DNA of 7,418 bases, taken from Acidilobaceae archaeon (GTDB taxonomy: Archaea; Thermoproteota; Thermoprotei_A; Sulfolobales; Acidilobaceae). Every line of letters starts with the position of its first letter. The stretch's first letter is position 1. Position numbers and translations under genes: made by a program. The notes below the pieces were generated by a model that was not told the DNA's origin, did not search any database, and saw only the letters and a program-made list of their open reading frames with translations. This document shows positions 5,541-7,418 of this stretch, in pieces. The stretch spans positions 1-7,418 of the forward strand of contig JALWJI010000014.1 in NCBI GenBank assembly GCA_027081695.1. The letters run 5' to 3'.

Positions 5541-5622
5541 ATGAACAGACGGCTCAGACCGCTGAAGGAATACTCAATCACCCTTCATACACTGGCGGTC
5601 TCCTCATAGCCATGTATGTTTT
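5541..5622 (+). ncRNA. Candidate structured small RNA (unclassified)
   Basis: The segment can fold as one long, jointed hairpin: AACA (5544-5547) with TGTT (5617-5620), GGCT (5551-5554) with AGCC (5608-5611), AGACCGC (5556-5562) with GCGGTCT (5595-5601), and TGAAGG (5563-5568) with CCTTCA (5582-5587), closed by a 13-base loop. That is 21 paired bases, all Watson-Crick, ending in TTTT at 5619-5622. Being more GC-rich than the AT-rich gap around it also favours a structured RNA in a hyperthermophile. A TATA box at the right distance suggests plus-strand transcription. Alternatives are a leaderless 22-codon ORF (5541-5609), a minus-strand C/D-box RNA, or a cis element. The class of RNA is not known. 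Confidence 0.4.
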
Positions 5623-5641
5623 AAACTAAAGAAAATTCTAA

Positions 5642-5683
5642 AATACTTTCTTCGTAATAAAACAGTATATGTTATAAAGTATT
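5642..5683. repeat. 8-bp inverted repeat downstream of the Cys-module gene
   Basis: AATACTTT (5642-5649) pairs perfectly with AAAGTATT (5676-5683) across a 26-base AT-rich loop. It lies just past the end of the minus-strand gene at 5701. On the minus strand this zone has several T-runs up to 5620, so it probably belongs to that gene's 3' end and termination region. Confidence 0.35.
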
Positions 5684-5700
5684 CGATCTCAGGTAGGAGT

Positions 5701-6285
5701 TTATATAACCGCCTTCTCGGAGATAAAGCCTTTACCGCCACATATTGGTTTAGCTGGATCCTCAACCTGTTTCCTCATGTAATAACAGTATTTCTTAACA
5801 GGGTCGTATAACAAGCAGTTAGCACAATTTGCTACTTCTCCGCTCTTTACGTGCCCGGCTGACATTCTTGAGAGGAGATTAACTAGTCCCGTGTCTACCA
5901 GTTCCTCTATAAACTCTGCATAGTCTTTTTTCCCGAAGAGGTCGGCCATTAGTCCGGCCTTCATCTGTGCATCAATCGTTATTTCTAGAAGATCCTTGTC
6001 CTTAGGCTTTAAGAGAAACTTCATGTCGAAAGGATACTTTGTTCCCTCGACACTCTTGTACTCTACAGTGTCCTTTCCTTTTATTACCTTGAATGCAACC
6101 TCGAATCTCTTTTTCATCCCAAACTTCTTCCACTCGAAAACCACTAGGTAGAGGTCTTCTCCAAGCTTCTTTACTTCCTTCGTGTATTTACTCGTTGAGA
6201 GTAGGCCTGTTGGATCAGCTATACATTCAAGACACTTCTCTCTTAATGATTTAACGGTTTTGCTTGTTCTATGATGAAGCACCAT
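5701..6285 (-). CDS. Probable SRPBCC-fold protein with C-terminal four-cysteine module
   Basis: A soluble protein of 194 residues of unknown function. Residues 1-145 alternate beta strands (LYLVVFEW, RFEVAFKVI, TVEYKSVEG, LLEITIDAQM) and end in a long helix, the pattern of SRPBCC/START-like ligand-binding folds such as the archaeal DUF3211 group. Fused after it is a compact cysteine module: C154-x2-C157-x9-C167-x14-C182, with YDP and DPAKPICGG between and after the ligands. Such a C-x2-C...C...DPxxPxC arrangement would suit a zinc or iron-sulfur site. A second pair, C18-x2-C21, lies near the N-terminus. There is no signal peptide or membrane segment. The ATG at 6285 has GGTGA eight bases upstream. 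The channel gene lies 128 bases upstream on the same strand, but the gap has its own TATA-like boxes, so co-transcription is uncertain. The fold call is moderate; ligand and metal are unknown. Confidence 0.6.
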   Translation of the reverse strand: MVLHHRTSKTVKSLREKCLECIADPTGLLSTSKYTKEVKKLGEDLYLVVFEWKKFGMKKRFEVAFKVIKGKDTVEYKSVEGTKYPFDMKFLLKPKDKDLLEITIDAQMKAGLMADLFGKKDYAEFIEELVDTGLVNLLSRMSAGHVKSGEVANCANCLLYDPVKKYCYYMRKQVEDPAKPICGGKGFISEKAVI

Positions 6286-6293
6286 TTTTCAAT

Positions 6294-6298
6294 TCACC
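6294..6298 (-). promoter_or_regulatory. Ribosome binding site of the Cys-module gene
   Basis: On the minus strand GGTGA stands eight bases before the ATG at 6285. Further upstream the AT-rich gap (6299-6413) contains candidate TATA-like boxes near 6334-6342 and 6383-6392 on the minus strand. Apart from these I see no gene in this gap. Confidence 0.55.
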
Positions 6299-6413
6299 AC
6301 TATATGGAATATTTTTAGTATTATCCATTATCAGTATAATGCGCGTCAAGAAATAAATATGGAAAATCATGACTACACACTTCTATATAATAGAATAGAA
6401 TAAATATTTCCCA

Positions 6414-7397
6414 CTACTCTTTTTTAGCATCCTTTTCTTGCTCTTTAACGTATATGACTACGTCTCCTGGCTGAAGCTTATCTTCTTCTTTTGGAACAAG
6501 TATATCTTTACCTCTCATTACGGCTACAACCCTTCTACCACGTGTTTCTAGATCTTTCACGAGTGTCTCTCTTGATAGTTCTTCTTGTGCGATATCCACT
6601 CCTTCTCGGGCAGTTGTGGCATCTGATATGAATCTGACAACCATTGGTTCGAATCCACCACTAGCAAGGAGCCTGCCTAGAATACTCATTGTTATAATAA
6701 TGTCTGCTCCAAGCATCTCGAGGATTTTTACTGTTTGCTCATTCTTGGCCAATACGACCACTTTAGCGTTGGGGTTGACTCTCTTGACTAGTGCAGTAGC
6801 ATGTATGGCCTTACTATCATCCTCATAGCATATTATTACTTTGAATGCGTCCTTGACTCCTCCTCTCTCCAACGTATCCTCGTCTAGGTCGCCTACTACG
6901 AAGTCTATTTTGGGAGGGACACGTGGTTGGCTGTTCAGTATCCAGCCAATAGAATCCTTGTCCCTATTAGCGAGTAGCTCGTTGATCGCTTCTTCGCATA
7001 TTGGTCCCTCTCCGATTACTACGATATCTTTACCAACCAGTTTTCCTAGACCCATACTTGCTTTCACCGTAGCCTCCAAGAATCTATCTGCAATCGTCGA
7101 AATAAAGAGTGTGTAGACGCTTATACCGAAGACCGCGGCGATCGCCGCTACAGCCCATCCTACTCCTCGAGATGGAACTATGTCGCCGTAGCCCACTGTC
7201 GCCATTGTTATAAGGGCCCAGTATAGGCTTGTAGCCCAGTCTACATCGCTTCTCCCCGCTAGAATATGCTCGCTCCAGTAGAATAGCCCTGCACTTGTAA
7301 GCCATGCTACCATGAAGAAGAGGAGAAGGAACTTTATCTTGGATACTGCAAGTCTCCTTATTACTCTTAGCAACCTATATGCTATGACCACAGGCAC
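6414..7397 (-). CDS. Two-TM potassium channel with cytoplasmic RCK (TrkA-N/TrkA-C) domain
   Basis: An MthK-like K+ channel of 327 residues. It has TM1 (about 22-42), a pore helix (54-66), the selectivity filter TVGYGD (67-72) and TM2 (about 79-103), with G91 as a possible gating hinge. The RCK N-lobe covers about 123-255 and the C-lobe about 266-320. The N-lobe glycine motif is GEGPIC (129-134) instead of GxGxxG. The expected acidic residue after the second strand is missing (WILNSQPRV), so NAD(H) binding of the classical kind is unlikely. The residues aligned with MthK calcium ligands E210 and E212 are L and K here, while the one aligned with D184 (D170 in VVGDLD) is kept. GTG at 7397 is chosen because GGAGGT stands ten bases before it; the frame is open beyond, so a longer form is not fully excluded. 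It should tetramerise in the membrane with an eight-RCK gating ring. Confidence 0.93.
   Translation of the reverse strand: MPVVIAYRLLRVIRRLAVSKIKFLLLFFMVAWLTSAGLFYWSEHILAGRSDVDWATSLYWALITMATVGYGDIVPSRGVGWAVAAIAAVFGISVYTLFISTIADRFLEATVKASMGLGKLVGKDIVVIGEGPICEEAINELLANRDKDSIGWILNSQPRVPPKIDFVVGDLDEDTLERGGVKDAFKVIICYEDDSKAIHATALVKRVNPNAKVVVLAKNEQTVKILEMLGADIIITMSILGRLLASGGFEPMVVRFISDATTAREGVDIAQEELSRETLVKDLETRGRRVVAVMRGKDILVPKEEDKLQPGDVVIYVKEQEKDAKKE
7053..7068 (-). promoter_or_regulatory. Possible internal translation start for free RCK subunits
   Basis: Within the channel gene, M115 (ATG, 7055-7053) is preceded by GGTGA (7068-7064 on the minus strand) with an eight-base spacer. Translation from it would give a soluble 213-residue RCK protein starting just after TM2. 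In MthK the separate RCK subunits are made from an equivalent internal Met (M107). The same Shine-Dalgarno sequence and spacing serve the Cys-module gene in this window. Confidence 0.45.
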
Positions 7398-7407
7398 TAT
7401 TATTCTA

Positions 7408-7413
7408 ACCTCC
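7408..7413 (-). promoter_or_regulatory. Ribosome binding site of the K+ channel gene
   Basis: On the minus strand GGAGGT stands ten bases before the GTG at 7397. It is what fixes this start, since the frame has no stop codon between the GTG and the window edge. The promoter lies outside the window. Confidence 0.65.
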
Positions 7414-7418
7414 TTTTT

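Noticed and set aside
6286..6413. Possible C/D RNA in the AT-rich gap (CTGA and ATGATTT-like words on minus)
   Set aside because: Box C has too many mismatches, there is no terminal stem, and the words are expected by chance in AT-rich DNA.
6841..7305. Several open frames overlapping the K+ channel gene on both strands
   Set aside because: All are shadows of the channel frame, which has an intact selectivity filter and RCK domain.
1..7418. CRISPR array, transposon ends or integration site
   Set aside because: No regularly spaced repeats, transposase frame, long terminal inverted repeats or tRNA-linked direct repeats were found.

Overview
This window looks like the chromosome of a hyperthermophilic crenarchaeon, most likely of the order Desulfurococcales; genus not determined. 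The main evidence is a CdvA gene beside an ESCRT-III (Snf7/CdvB-type) gene, the crenarchaeal division machinery. Archaeal TATA-like boxes, Shine-Dalgarno sites of the GGTGA/GGAGGTG kind, GTG starts and heavy AGA/ATA codon use fit this. No mobile element, CRISPR array, tRNA or rRNA was seen.

Layout from left to right. (1) 3-1419, plus strand: the C-terminal end of an FtsX/MacB-type ABC permease and its LolD/MacB-type ATPase. The ATPase carries an unusual helical tail of about 75 residues. (2) 1420-1533: a convergent gap with a very strong GC-rich hairpin. (3) 1534-3035: a divergent pair, an ESCRT-III protein on minus and cdvA on plus. They share a 122-bp promoter region holding several copies of CCATTA, one pair forming a palindrome. 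The ESCRT-III protein keeps a Vps4-binding MIM2-like motif but lacks the winged helix that CdvA binds, so it resembles the CdvB1/B2 class. (4) 3168-5434, minus strand: a probable two-gene operon of a class III PLP aminotransferase followed by an unassigned kinase-like protein. This is the least explained protein-coding unit here. (5) 5435-5700: an intergenic region with a near-perfect TATA box on plus and, starting 25 bases downstream, a 21-bp multi-part stem ending in a T-run. It is a candidate non-coding RNA or leaderless micro-ORF. (6) 5701-6285, minus: a small probable SRPBCC-fold protein with a C-terminal four-cysteine module. (7) 6414-7397, minus: a two-TM potassium channel with a cytoplasmic RCK domain, in which the nucleotide and MthK-type calcium ligands appear degenerate. 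It may also have an internal translation start for free RCK subunits.

The genes form separate units: membrane export (ABC), cell division (Cdv), an unknown amine/phosphate chemistry (aminotransferase plus kinase-like), a soluble Cys protein, and K+ transport. Only the ABC pair, the Cdv pair and the aminotransferase/kinase pair show clear functional coupling. All functional calls rest on motif reading by eye; no database search was run.
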